Of a DNA stretch of 64,000 nucleotides, positions 56,920-64,000 are shown one piece after another. Source of the stretch: Noviherbaspirillum galbum (GTDB lineage: Bacteria; Pseudomonadota; Gammaproteobacteria; Burkholderiales; Burkholderiaceae_D). Location of the stretch: the NCBI RefSeq assembly GCF_010974945.1, contig NZ_JAAIVB010000036.1, positions 45,748 through 109,747 on the forward strand. The letters run 5' to 3'. Each line of letters starts with the position of its first letter. Position 1 is the first letter of the stretch. The notes beneath the pieces are model-generated. The model searched no databases and was not told the origin of the DNA. It worked only from the letters and a program-made list of their open reading frames with translations. Position numbers and translations under genes: made by a program.

Positions 56920-57462
56920 TCAATTTCTGAACGGGAATTTAAATGCGGCGAGGAGTGCCTTCGCCTCTTCGTCGGTCTTTGCGGTCGTGGTAATGCTGAT
57001 GTTCATGCCACGGAGCGCATCGATCTTGTCGTACTCGATCTCGGGGAAGATGATCTGCTCTTTGACACCGATGTTGTAATTGCCACGGCCATCGAACGAA
57101 CGGCCGTTGACACCACGGAAATCGCGAACACGGGGCAGCGCCACAGTGATAAGACGGTCAAGGAACTCGTACATCCGGGGACCGCGCAGGGTAACCATGC
57201 AGCCGATCGGATAGCCTTCGCGGATCTTGAATCCAGCGATTGCCTTCCGGGCTTTCGTTACCACGGGCTTCTGGCCAGCGATTTTTGTCAAGTCACCGAC
57301 CGCATGCTCGATGATCTTCTTGTCCGCGACCGCTTCGGAAAGACCCATATTAAGGGTGATCTTCTCGAGTCGAGGGACTTCCATTACCGACTTGTAGCCA
57401 AACTTCTTGACCAAGTCAGCAACGACTTTTTCTTTATAGAATTCTTGGAGACGGGCTACCAT
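56920..57462 (-). CDS. rplE: Large ribosomal subunit protein L5
   Basis: A 180-residue 5S rRNA-binding protein of the central protuberance. [32 protein letters not shown] and [20 protein letters not shown] are conserved. It follows rplX by 3 bp. Confidence 0.98.
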   Translation of the reverse strand: MVARLQEFYKEKVVADLVKKFGYKSVMEVPRLEKITLNMGLSEAVADKKIIEHAVGDLTKIAGQKPVVTKARKAIAGFKIREGYPIGCMVTLRGPRMYEFLDRLITVALPRVRDFRGVNGRSFDGRGNYNIGVKEQIIFPEIEYDKIDALRGMNISITTTAKTDEEAKALLAAFKFPFRN

Positions 57463-57465
57463 GTC

Positions 57466-57780
57466 TTACACCTTAACGACTTCGCCATTAGATTTGTAGA
57501 CGCGGACTTTCTTTCCGTCCACTACCTTGATCGCCGCGCGGTCTGCCTTGCCGGTCGCCGCATTGAACAGGGCGACGTTCGAAACATGGATCGGCATTGC
57601 CTTGTCCACGATTCCGCCCGTTGCGCCGGTCATCGGGTTCGGTCGCACTGCCTTCTTAGCGACCGCGACACCTTCAACGACGACGTGCTCTGCGTCAACG
57701 CGCTGCTGGACAACGCCGCGCTTGCCCTTGTCTTTTCCAGTCAAGACGATAACTTCGTCATTCTTAAGAATCTTGTTCAT
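57466..57780 (-). CDS. rplX: Large ribosomal subunit protein L24
   Basis: A 104-residue assembly-initiator protein with the KOW motif at its start ([20 protein letters not shown]). [20 protein letters not shown] is conserved. It lies between rplN (11 bp) and rplE (3 bp). Confidence 0.98.
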   Translation of the reverse strand: MNKILKNDEVIVLTGKDKGKRGVVQQRVDAEHVVVEGVAVAKKAVRPNPMTGATGGIVDKAMPIHVSNVALFNAATGKADRAAIKVVDGKKVRVYKSNGEVVKV

Positions 57781-57791
57781 GACGACACTCC

Positions 57792-58160
57792 TTACAGGAC
57801 CTCTGGCGCCAGCGACACGATCTTCATGAAGCGCTCAGTGCGCAGCTCACGTGTAACTGGGCCAAAAATACGGGTTCCAATGGGCTCAAGCTTGTTGTTA
57901 AGCAAGACGGCAGCGTTGCTATCAAACTTGACAAGCGAACCATCCTGGCGACGAACACCTTTTGCAGTGCGGACAACCACAGCGTTGTAAATTTCGCCTT
58001 TTTTCACACGGCCGCGGGGAGCCGCGTCCTTGACGGTGACTTTGATGACGTCGCCAATTGTCGCGTAACGACGCTTGGAACCACCTAGCACCTTGATGCA
58101 CAGAACTTCGCGCGCACCAGTATTGTCGGCTACCTCGAGCCGGCTTTCAGTTTGAATCAT
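57792..58160 (-). CDS. rplN: Large ribosomal subunit protein L14
   Basis: A 122-residue protein starting [20 protein letters not shown] and ending [12 protein letters not shown], both invariant. It is the first gene of the spc group and is preceded by a 242-bp untranslated region with a promoter-like sequence. Confidence 0.98.
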   Translation of the reverse strand: MIQTESRLEVADNTGAREVLCIKVLGGSKRRYATIGDVIKVTVKDAAPRGRVKKGEIYNAVVVRTAKGVRRQDGSLVKFDSNAAVLLNNKLEPIGTRIFGPVTRELRTERFMKIVSLAPEVL

Positions 58161-58361
58161 AGTATTTTCTTTCCCAACTTAATCCGCTTGTCCGCCCAAT
58201 GCGGCCGCGCGGTCAGTCTTGGTCCTGTCAGCTGACTTTGGCGAAGCCACGCCGATTAGGTGGACGGTTACAAAACTCCCGTGGCGGCAAGATCGCTGCA
58301 CACAGTTCGTATTGTGAGGCACTGCTACGTTCGTCGCGAGATTGCGAGAACCAAGCCCAGC

Positions 58362-58390
58362 ATTATGTCAGCAAAACACCGGGCTTGCAA
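58362..58390 (-). promoter_or_regulatory. Putative sigma-70 promoter for the spc group
   Basis: On the minus strand TTGCAA (58390-58385), a 17-bp spacer and CATAAT (58367-58362) form a plausible promoter in the gap between rpsQ and rplN. Transcription would begin near 58355 and give a leader of about 195 nt before rplN. The leader contains stem-loop potential, for example GGCGTGGCTTCGCC. A CAAGCCC/GGGCTTG pair (58352-58358 and 58381-58387) brackets the promoter spacer. Confidence 0.6.
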
Positions 58391-58402
58391 CTACATTTGT
58401 GT

Positions 58403-58675
58403 TCAAACGATTTGGGCGACTTGAACGACGCGAGTAAGGTACCAAGCTTTGGTCTTGGAAACCGGGCGACCTTCCTGAATCTCAACTGTATCGCCTTCTT
58501 TCGCCTGATTGGTTTCGTCGTGCGCATGATACTTGTTGGAACGAACAACGATTTTTCCATACAAGGGATGCTTAACGCGACGCTCCACCAGTACGGTGAC
58601 CGTCTTGTCCATTTTGTCAGAAACGACCTTGCCGACCAGGGTACGCTTCAGCGACTGCTTGACTTGATCGTTCAT
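58403..58675 (-). CDS. rpsQ: Small ribosomal subunit protein S17
   Basis: A 90-residue OB-fold protein. [20 protein letters not shown] and [20 protein letters not shown] are diagnostic. Its ATG shares one base with the rpmC stop (TAATG). It is the last gene of the S10 group here; the next gene is 242 bp away. Confidence 0.98.
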   Translation of the reverse strand: MNDQVKQSLKRTLVGKVVSDKMDKTVTVLVERRVKHPLYGKIVVRSNKYHAHDETNQAKEGDTVEIQEGRPVSKTKAWYLTRVVQVAQIV

Positions 58676-58866
58676 TACTTGGCGTCCTTCTGATCCATGA
58701 CCGTTTTCACGCGCGCGATATCGCGGCGAACCTTTTTCAGCTGAGCCGTGTTGCTCAGCTGTTGCGTAGCGACTTGCATGCGAAGGCTGAATTGCGCCTT
58801 GAGCAAATCGTTCAGCTCTTTCTGAAGCGACGCTTTGTCCTTGTCGCGGAGTTCAGATGCTTTCAT
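58675..58866 (-). CDS. rpmC: Large ribosomal subunit protein L29
   Basis: A 63-residue helical protein at the exit tunnel. [20 protein letters not shown] and [20 protein letters not shown] match the family. It overlaps the rpsQ start by one base. Confidence 0.97.
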   Translation of the reverse strand: MKASELRDKDKASLQKELNDLLKAQFSLRMQVATQQLSNTAQLKKVRRDIARVKTVMDQKDAK

Positions 58867-58878
58867 TTTCTACTCCTG

Positions 58879-59298
58879 TTATTGGCCGACCTGGCGAACC
58901 ACGAACGTGGTCGACAGGGGCAGCTTGGCTGCAGCCAGGCGGAAGGCCTCCCGAGCCAATGCTTCGTCGACGCCGTCCATTTCATAGAGCACTTTGCCAG
59001 GTTGAATTTCAGCGACGTAGTACTCCGGATTGCCTTTACCGTTACCCATACGGACTTCGGCGGGCTTCTGAGAAATCGGCTTGTCAGGGAAGATACGAAT
59101 CCAGATACGGCCGCCGCGCTTGATGTGACGTGTCATGGCGCGACGAGCGGCTTCAATTTGACGAGCGGTAATGCGACCGCGCGCGATTGCCTTAAGGCCG
59201 AACTCGCCAAAAGAAACGGCGGTTCCGCGCTCATGCGAAATGCCCTTGTTGCGGCCTTTCTGCTCTTTACGATATTTTCTGCGTGAAGGTTGCAGCAT
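58879..59298 (-). CDS. rplP: Large ribosomal subunit protein L16
   Basis: A 139-residue protein near the peptidyl transferase centre. [20 protein letters not shown] and [20 protein letters not shown] are conserved. Gaps are short on both sides: 12 bp to rpmC and 2 bp to rpsC. Confidence 0.98.
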   Translation of the reverse strand: MLQPSRRKYRKEQKGRNKGISHERGTAVSFGEFGLKAIARGRITARQIEAARRAMTRHIKRGGRIWIRIFPDKPISQKPAEVRMGNGKGNPEYYVAEIQPGKVLYEMDGVDEALAREAFRLAAAKLPLSTTFVVRQVGQ

Positions 59299-59300
59299 TA

Positions 59301-60125
59301 TTATTCTCCTGCTTTCTCGGGCGCGGTACCAGCGGGCTTGCCGCCGCCGCGTACGCGTTTGCCGGGTGCATTTGCACCGTCCGAACCGTCGGCCTTCTTA
59401 GCACGCGGCCGGCCGCCGGGCTTTCCATCATCACGGCGGGGACCACGACGCTTCTTGTCGTCTTCCGCGGGCGTTTCGATGGTGGGAGCTTCGCCGCTTG
59501 CGAGGCGGTCGCCCTTATATACCCAGACCTTGATTCCGATGATGCCGTAAGTCGTTTCTGCCTCGCCGAAACCGTAATCGATGTCGGCACGAAGAGTATG
59601 CAGAGGTACACGACCTTCGCGGTACCATTCCTTGCGCGCAATTTCGATACCATTCAATCGGCCGGACGACATGATCTTGATGCCATGGGCGCCGAGACGC
59701 ATTGCGTTCTGCATCGCACGTTTCATCGCACGGCGGAACATGATGCGCTTTTCGAGCTGTTGCGCGATCGAGTCAGCGATCAATTGTGCATCGAGTTCAG
59801 GCTTGCGAATCTCTTCGATGTTGACATGCACGGGCACGCCCATCATCTTCGTGAGATCGGACTTGAGCACTTCGATGTCTTCGCCTTTCTTGCCGATGAC
59901 GACGCCAGGCCGCGAGCTAAAGATCGTGATGCGTGCGTTCTTTGCGGGGCGCTCGATAACGATACGACCAACGGATGCATTCTTCAGCTTCTTCTTCAGA
60001 TGAGCGCGAACCGCGAGGTCTTCGTTGAGCATTTTTGCGAAGGTGTCGCCGCCGGCATACCACTTCGACGTCCAGTTATGGGTAACCGCAAGGCGGAAAC
60101 CATTCGGATGAATTTTCTGTCCCAT
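59301..60125 (-). CDS. rpsC: Small ribosomal subunit protein S3, extended C-terminus
   Basis: A 274-residue protein with the KH domain ([20 protein letters not shown]) and conserved [20 protein letters not shown] start. Compared with about 233 residues in E. coli it carries a ~40-residue Lys/Gly/Ala-rich tail after residue 230, a feature common in Burkholderiales. Confidence 0.98.
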   Translation of the reverse strand: MGQKIHPNGFRLAVTHNWTSKWYAGGDTFAKMLNEDLAVRAHLKKKLKNASVGRIVIERPAKNARITIFSSRPGVVIGKKGEDIEVLKSDLTKMMGVPVHVNIEEIRKPELDAQLIADSIAQQLEKRIMFRRAMKRAMQNAMRLGAHGIKIMSSGRLNGIEIARKEWYREGRVPLHTLRADIDYGFGEAETTYGIIGIKVWVYKGDRLASGEAPTIETPAEDDKKRRGPRRDDGKPGGRPRAKKADGSDGANAPGKRVRGGGKPAGTAPEKAGE

Positions 60126-60134
60126 CGTGACTCC

Positions 60135-60464
60135 TTAGTTGCCGACAGTCACGTAGATGTGACAGGTTTGCTTCGAGAAGCGGTCACCACGACCTTTTGC
60201 GCGTGCGATGAAACGCTTCATGACGGAGCCTTTCTCGACGTAGATCGTTTTGACCTTCAGTTCGTCGATGTCAGCGCCGTCGTTGTGCTCGGCGTTGGCG
60301 ATAGCAGATTCCAGGACCTGCTTGATGAGCACTGCCCCTTTCTTGGGGCTGAAAGCGAGAATGTTCAGCGCTTGATCGACTTTTTTACCGCGGATCAGAT
60401 CGGCAACCAGGCGGCCTTTTTGGGCCGACAGGCGCGCGCCACGGAGGGTAGCTTTAGTTTCCAT
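60135..60464 (-). CDS. rplV: Large ribosomal subunit protein L22
   Basis: A 109-residue protein lining the exit tunnel. [20 protein letters not shown] and the C-terminal [20 protein letters not shown] are diagnostic. The extended beta-hairpin that reaches the tunnel is intact. Confidence 0.98.
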   Translation of the reverse strand: METKATLRGARLSAQKGRLVADLIRGKKVDQALNILAFSPKKGAVLIKQVLESAIANAEHNDGADIDELKVKTIYVEKGSVMKRFIARAKGRGDRFSKQTCHIYVTVGN

Positions 60465-60472
60465 ATCGGACC

Positions 60473-60748
60473 TTATTTTTTAGCCTTCTTGTCAGCCGCG
60501 TGACCTTTGAACGTACGGGTGAGCGCGAATTCGCCGAGCTTGTGACCAACCATGTTTTCCGAAACATAAACGGGGACGTGTTGTTTCCCGTTATGCACTG
60601 CGATCGTCAAGCCGATAAAGTCGGGCATGATCGTCGAACGGCGGGACCAAGTCTTGATGGGCTTTTTGTCTTTCGACGCTTGAGCCGTTTCAACCTTCTT
60701 GATCAGGTGGGCGTCGCAAAACGGCCCTTTTTTCAATGAACGAGTCAT
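60473..60748 (-). CDS. rpsS: Small ribosomal subunit protein S19
   Basis: A 91-residue 30S head protein. [20 protein letters not shown] and [20 protein letters not shown] are conserved. It lies between rplB (10 bp) and rplV (8 bp). Confidence 0.98.
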   Translation of the reverse strand: MTRSLKKGPFCDAHLIKKVETAQASKDKKPIKTWSRRSTIMPDFIGLTIAVHNGKQHVPVYVSENMVGHKLGEFALTRTFKGHAADKKAKK

Positions 60749-60758
60749 GTGCTATCCC

Positions 60759-61586
60759 TTATTTCTTACCACGGCGCGAGACAATCATGGAAGTCGTACG
60801 CTTGTTGCGACGAGTCTTCTTGCCCTTGGTCTGCTGGCCCCACGGGGACACCGGATGACGTCCAGCAGCCGTACGACCTTCACCACCACCATGGGGGTGG
60901 TCGATAGGATTCATCACGACGCCACGAACCGTCGGGCGAACGCCGCGCCAACGCATGGCACCCGCTTTACCGATCTTGCGCAGATTGTGTTCACCGTTAC
61001 CCACTTCACCGACCGTTGCGCGGCACTCGATGTGAACGCGGCGGACTTCACCGGAACGCAGGCGAACCTGAGCGTAGGAGCCGTCGCGAGCCATCAGAAC
61101 TACGCCAGCACCTGCCGTGCGTGCGATCTGAGCGCCTTTACCGGGGAGCATTTCGACACAGTGCATCGTCGTGCCAACCGGAATGTTGCGGATAGGGAGG
61201 CAGTTGCCCGGCTTGATGGAAGCCTCGGCGCCATTCATGAGCTGGTCGCCCACGGCCACGCCCTTCGGCGCAATGATGTACTGGCGCTCGCCATCGGCGT
61301 AGCAGAGCAGTGCAATGTGCGCGCTGCGGTTCGGATCGTATTCAATACGTTCGACCTTTGCCGCGATACCGTCCTTGTTGCGACGGAAGTCGATCACGCG
61401 GTAGTGGTGCTTGTGGCCGCCACCGATGTGACGGGTGGTGATGTGGCCATTGTTGTTACGACCGGCGGTCTTGGACTTCTTCTCGACCAGCGCGGCGAAC
61501 GGACGACCCTTGTACAGGTCGGCGTTGACAACCTTCACCATACCGCGACGTCCCGCGGACGTCGGTTTCATTTTCACGAGTGCCAT
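60759..61586 (-). CDS. rplB: Large ribosomal subunit protein L2
   Basis: A 275-residue primary 23S rRNA-binding protein needed for subunit joining. [40 protein letters not shown] and the essential-loop region [14 protein letters not shown] are present. Its ATG overlaps the rplW stop by one base. Confidence 0.98.
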   Translation of the reverse strand: MALVKMKPTSAGRRGMVKVVNADLYKGRPFAALVEKKSKTAGRNNNGHITTRHIGGGHKHHYRVIDFRRNKDGIAAKVERIEYDPNRSAHIALLCYADGERQYIIAPKGVAVGDQLMNGAEASIKPGNCLPIRNIPVGTTMHCVEMLPGKGAQIARTAGAGVVLMARDGSYAQVRLRSGEVRRVHIECRATVGEVGNGEHNLRKIGKAGAMRWRGVRPTVRGVVMNPIDHPHGGGEGRTAAGRHPVSPWGQQTKGKKTRRNKRTTSMIVSRRGKK

Positions 61587-61903
61587 TATTTAGCCTCCTC
61601 GGTGAAGTTGATTTCCTGGCCGGGCTTCAGGCAAACATACGCCTGGCGAGTATTGTTGCGGCGACCCATGAAACGGCCTGCACGCTTTTCCTTGCCTTGA
61701 CGGTTCAGAACCTGAACGGAATCGACCTCGACTTTGAACAGCAGTTCGACTGCCGCCTTGATTTCCAGCTTGGTCGCGTCCGGAGCAACACGGAAAACAA
61801 CTTGCTCATTTTTCTCTGCGACGAAGGTTGCCTTTTCCGAGATAACCGGTGCGAGCAAAACCTTCATCAAACGCTCTTCGCTATGCTTGACAGCTGCATT
61901 CAT
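61586..61903 (-). CDS. rplW: Large ribosomal subunit protein L23
   Basis: A 105-residue exit-tunnel protein that docks trigger factor and [23 protein letters not shown] and [20 protein letters not shown] are diagnostic. The ATG at 61903 forms an ATGA overlap with rplD, indicating coupling. Confidence 0.97.
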   Translation of the reverse strand: MNAAVKHSEERLMKVLLAPVISEKATFVAEKNEQVVFRVAPDATKLEIKAAVELLFKVEVDSVQVLNRQGKEKRAGRFMGRRNNTRQAYVCLKPGQEINFTEEAK

Positions 61904-62520
61904 GCCAGCATCTCCTCAATCTTTGCCAATGCCGGCTTGGTGATCAGGACTTTCTTGTAGAACACCAGGGAAACCGGGTCGGCGTGACGCGGCTCGACGA
62001 CCAGCACGTTCGGCAGATTGCGCGAAGCGAGCAACAGGTTTTCGTCGACGTTGTCGGTAATGACAAGCACGGAGTCCAAACCCATGCCCTTGAGTTTCTG
62101 CGCGAGCAGCTTTGTCTTGGGGGCGTCTACAGACAGGTTTTCGACTACGGACAGACGATCTTCGCGAGCAAGCTGGGAAAGGATCGAGCAGACACCTGCG
62201 CGATACATTTTCTTGTTGACCTTCTGCGAGAAGTTTTCGTCAGGCGAGTTCGGGAAGGTGCGACCACCTCCGCGCCACAGCGGGGAGGAAGACATACCGG
62301 CGCGTGCGCGGCCAGTCCCTTTTTGGCGCCAAGGCTTCTTCGTCGTGTGGCTGACTTCTTCGCGGTCCTTTTGCTTGCGGTTTCCGCTACGTGCGTTTGC
62401 CTGGTAAGCGACGACGATCTGGTGAATCAGCGCTTCGTTGTAATCGCGACCGAAAATGGTATCCGGTGCCGCAACATTCGATGCAGCCTGACCCTGGTCA
62501 TTCAGGAGCTTGAGTTCCAT
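61900..62520 (-). CDS. rplD: Large ribosomal subunit protein L4
   Basis: A 206-residue protein whose E. coli homologue also represses the S10 operon. The tunnel loop [20 protein letters not shown] and [20 protein letters not shown] are conserved. It lies 3 bp after rplC and overlaps rplW by 4 bp. Confidence 0.98.
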   Translation of the reverse strand: MELKLLNDQGQAASNVAAPDTIFGRDYNEALIHQIVVAYQANARSGNRKQKDREEVSHTTKKPWRQKGTGRARAGMSSSPLWRGGGRTFPNSPDENFSQKVNKKMYRAGVCSILSQLAREDRLSVVENLSVDAPKTKLLAQKLKGMGLDSVLVITDNVDENLLLASRNLPNVLVVEPRHADPVSLVFYKKVLITKPALAKIEEMLA

Positions 62521-62523
62521 CGA

Positions 62524-63180
62524 TTAGGCTCCCTTCTTTGCTTTGACTTTGACAGCCGGGCGAACGATCACTTGGCCGTTCTTCGCGCCGGGCACAGCAC
62601 CCTTGACAAGGATGAGCTGGCGTTCGGTATCGACGCGGGCGATCTCGAGGTTTTGGACGGTAGTGGTGACGTCACCGAGGTGACCGGTCATGCGCTTACC
62701 AGGGAAGACGCGTCCCGGGTCTTGGGCCATACCGATGGAACCGGGCACGTTGTGCGAACGGGAGTTACCGTGGGTCGCGCGACCGGAACCGAAGTTGTAA
62801 CGCTTGATGGTACCAGCATAGCCTTTACCGATCGAAACGCCCTGGACATCGACTTTCTGGCCAGCTTCGAACATGGAGACTGCGATGTTCTCGCCTGCCT
62901 TCAGCTCGGCAGCCTTGGCTGCATCGATACGGAATTCTTTGAGGACGGTACCAGCTTCGACACCTGCTTTGGCAAGGTGGCCGGCTGCCGCCTTGTTCAC
63001 GCGGGAAGCACGACGCTGACCGTAGGTGACCTGAACGGCGGTGTAGCCGTCAGTTTCGTCTGTTTTGATTTGCGTCACGCGGTTGTTCGACACGTCCAGC
63101 ACGGTCACGGGAATTGTATCCCCGTCGTCCGTGAAGATGCGCATCATACCAACCTTGCGACCAACAAGGCCTAGGCTCAT
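62524..63180 (-). CDS. rplC: Large ribosomal subunit protein L3
   Basis: A 218-residue assembly-initiator protein. [20 protein letters not shown] and [20 protein letters not shown], with [16 protein letters not shown], are diagnostic. The ATG at 63180 is preferred because GGAGAAA lies 6 nt upstream; a GTG 18 bp earlier is rejected. It is separated from rpsJ by 176 bp containing a promoter and hairpins. Confidence 0.98.
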   Translation of the reverse strand: MSLGLVGRKVGMMRIFTDDGDTIPVTVLDVSNNRVTQIKTDETDGYTAVQVTYGQRRASRVNKAAAGHLAKAGVEAGTVLKEFRIDAAKAAELKAGENIAVSMFEAGQKVDVQGVSIGKGYAGTIKRYNFGSGRATHGNSRSHNVPGSIGMAQDPGRVFPGKRMTGHLGDVTTTVQNLEIARVDTERQLILVKGAVPGAKNGQVIVRPAVKVKAKKGA

Positions 63181-63236
63181 TGTTTTCTCCATTCCCACCT
63201 GCGATTGGGCGGGGCTGATGTTTGTACAACTAAAAC

Positions 63237-63264
63237 GTCAAGGCACGGTGAAGCTTGCCTTGAC
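63237..63264 (-). promoter_or_regulatory. Hairpin in the rplC leader, attenuator-like
   Basis: On the minus strand GTCAAGGCA and TGCCTTGAC form a perfect 9-bp stem with a 10-nt loop, followed by the U-rich GTTTTAGTTGT. It would lie about 5 nt from the predicted start of the rplC transcript and could act as an attenuator, a 5' stabiliser or a protein-binding site. Confidence 0.45.
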
Positions 63265-63275
63265 CGAAGCCGAGC

Positions 63276-63304
63276 ATTATAACCTGCATTTTTTCGAGCC
63301 ACAA
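63276..63304 (-). promoter_or_regulatory. Putative sigma-70 promoter for rplC
   Basis: On the minus strand TTGTGG (63304-63299), a 17-bp spacer and a perfect TATAAT (63281-63276) lie between rpsJ and rplC. The -35 half falls in a larger dyad (CCACAAT...ATTGTGG, 63299-63327). Transcription would start near 63269, giving about 90 nt of leader. Confidence 0.6.
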
Positions 63305-63356
63305 TCCACTTCTTGAAGAAATTGTGGTATGTGGCTGGTTATAAGCGAATTGCTAT

Positions 63357-63668
63357 TTACTGAAGCTTGATTTCGACGTCGACGCCAGCGGGCAGGTCGA
63401 GTTTCATCAGTGCATCGACAGTCTTGTCGGTTGGATCGACGATGTCCATCAGACGCTGGTGCGTGCGGATTTCGAACTGGTCGCGGGAAGTCTTGTTGAC
63501 GTGCGGCGAACGCAGGATGTCGAAGCGCTGGATACGCGTGGGCAGCGGAACGGGACCCTTGACGACGGCGCCGGTGCGCTTTGCCGTATCGACGATTTCA
63601 AGAGCGGACTGATCGATCAGGCGATAGTCAAATGCTTTGAGGCGAATGCGGATTTTCTGGTTTTGCAT
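63357..63668 (-). CDS. rpsJ: Small ribosomal subunit protein S10 (NusE)
   Basis: A 103-residue protein that acts in the 30S head and, with NusB, in transcription antitermination. [20 protein letters not shown] and [20 protein letters not shown] are invariant. The ATG at 63668 is chosen over an upstream in-frame codon. The tuf-rpsJ spacer contains two boxA-like sequences flanking a hairpin. The gene is separated from rplC by 176 bp. Confidence 0.98.
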   Translation of the reverse strand: MQNQKIRIRLKAFDYRLIDQSALEIVDTAKRTGAVVKGPVPLPTRIQRFDILRSPHVNKTSRDQFEIRTHQRLMDIVDPTDKTVDALMKLDLPAGVDVEIKLQ

Positions 63669-63681
63669 GGTGTAGTCCTGA

Positions 63682-63733
63682 AAAGAGCGAGCTGCGGACG
63701 GAATTGTCCGCAGCATGATTTAGTCAAAGAGCG
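63682..63733 (-). promoter_or_regulatory. Twin boxA-like motifs flanking a hairpin upstream of rpsJ
   Basis: On the minus strand CGCTCTTT occurs at 63733-63726 and again at 63689-63682, matching the core of the boxA antitermination element bound by NusB-S10. Between them GCTGCGGAC and GTCCGCAGC (63691-63699 and 63706-63714) form a perfect 9-bp stem with a 6-nt loop. The region lies in the 87-bp gap between tuf and rpsJ. Confidence 0.5.
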
Positions 63734-63755
63734 GTTTTGCTTGATTGAAACCAGA

Positions 63756-64000
63756 TTACTCGATGATTTTAGCGACGACGCCGGCGCCGACGGTACGACC
63801 ACCTTCACGGATAGCGAAGCGCAGGCCTTCCTCCATCGCGATCGGGTTGATCAATTGCACCGTGATCGACACGTTGTCGCCCGGCATCACCATCTCCTTG
63901 TCCTTCGGCAGTTCGATCGCGCCCGTCACGTCCGTCGTCCGGAAGTAGAACTGCGGACGGTAGTTGTTGAAGAACGGCGTGTGACGACCACCTTCGTCCT
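63756..64000 (-). CDS. tuf: Elongation factor Tu, 3' part (cut by window edge)
   Basis: The last 81 codons of EF-Tu read leftward to the TAA at 63756; the 5' part lies outside the window. The reading ends [15 protein letters not shown], the standard EF-Tu C-terminus, and [20 protein letters not shown] is recognisable further in. EF-Tu delivers aminoacyl-tRNA to the ribosome. Position next to rpsJ is the usual str/S10 junction. Confidence 0.96.
   Translation of the reverse strand, partial: DEGGRHTPFFNNYRPQFYFRTTDVTGAIELPKDKEMVMPGDNVSITVQLINPIAMEEGLRFAIREGGRTVGAGVVAKIIE

Overview
The window looks like a chromosomal segment of a GC-rich betaproteobacterium, most likely order Burkholderiales and plausibly family Oxalobacteraceae (inference). 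The evidence is the gene neighbourhoods: pilMNOPQ followed by aroK-aroB-dgt and divergent from mrcA; a cytochrome c4 gene ahead of a system II cytochrome c maturation pair; msrPQ; and a complete tuf/S10-spc-alpha ribosomal block. Nearly all genes are intact and chromosomal in character. I see no phage, conjugative element, CRISPR array, rRNA or tRNA gene.

Layout. 1-9.4 kb: a GAF-EAL signalling protein, a GNAT acetyltransferase, the three-subunit glycolate oxidase glcDEF, a LysR regulator, a second GlcD/DLD-type FAD oxidase and a PduO-type cobalamin adenosyltransferase. 9.4-17.2 kb: an orphan beta-propeller protein, a second GNAT protein, a stand-alone periplasmic binding protein, cca, a GST-like protein, a soluble lytic transglycosylase and a 5-formyl-THF cyclo-ligase. 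17.2-17.9 kb: a non-coding repeat island. 17.9-30.8 kb: dgt, aroB, aroK, a large Ig-like lipoprotein and pilQPONM on the minus strand, then divergent mrcA (PBP1A). 30.8-39.4 kb: cyaY, lptM-like, lysA, an outer-membrane-type protein, msrQ, msrP, ccsB, resB and cytochrome c4. 39.6-48.8 kb: engB, a structured minus-strand RNA, hemB, a fatty acid hydroxylase family protein, corA, a peroxiredoxin, dsbD, cutA and a NodIJ-like ABC exporter. 49-64 kb: rplQ up to the 3' part of tuf, all on the minus strand.

How the genes fit together. Much of the middle is envelope biology: type IV pilus alignment and secretin proteins, PBP1A and a lytic transglycosylase, cytochrome c maturation, periplasmic thiol supply (DsbD) and repair of oxidised periplasmic methionines (MsrPQ). 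The right end is the translation machinery plus SecY, InfA and RpoA.

The most interesting signals are non-coding. There is a three-hairpin RNA with anti-Shine-Dalgarno stretches, convergent with engB. Two boxA-like CGCTCTTT motifs flank a hairpin just ahead of rpsJ, which encodes S10/NusE. Intrinsic terminators sit inside the alpha operon, and separate promoter/leader regions precede rplC and rplN. A large Ig-like lipoprotein gene interrupts the usual pilQ-aroK junction.
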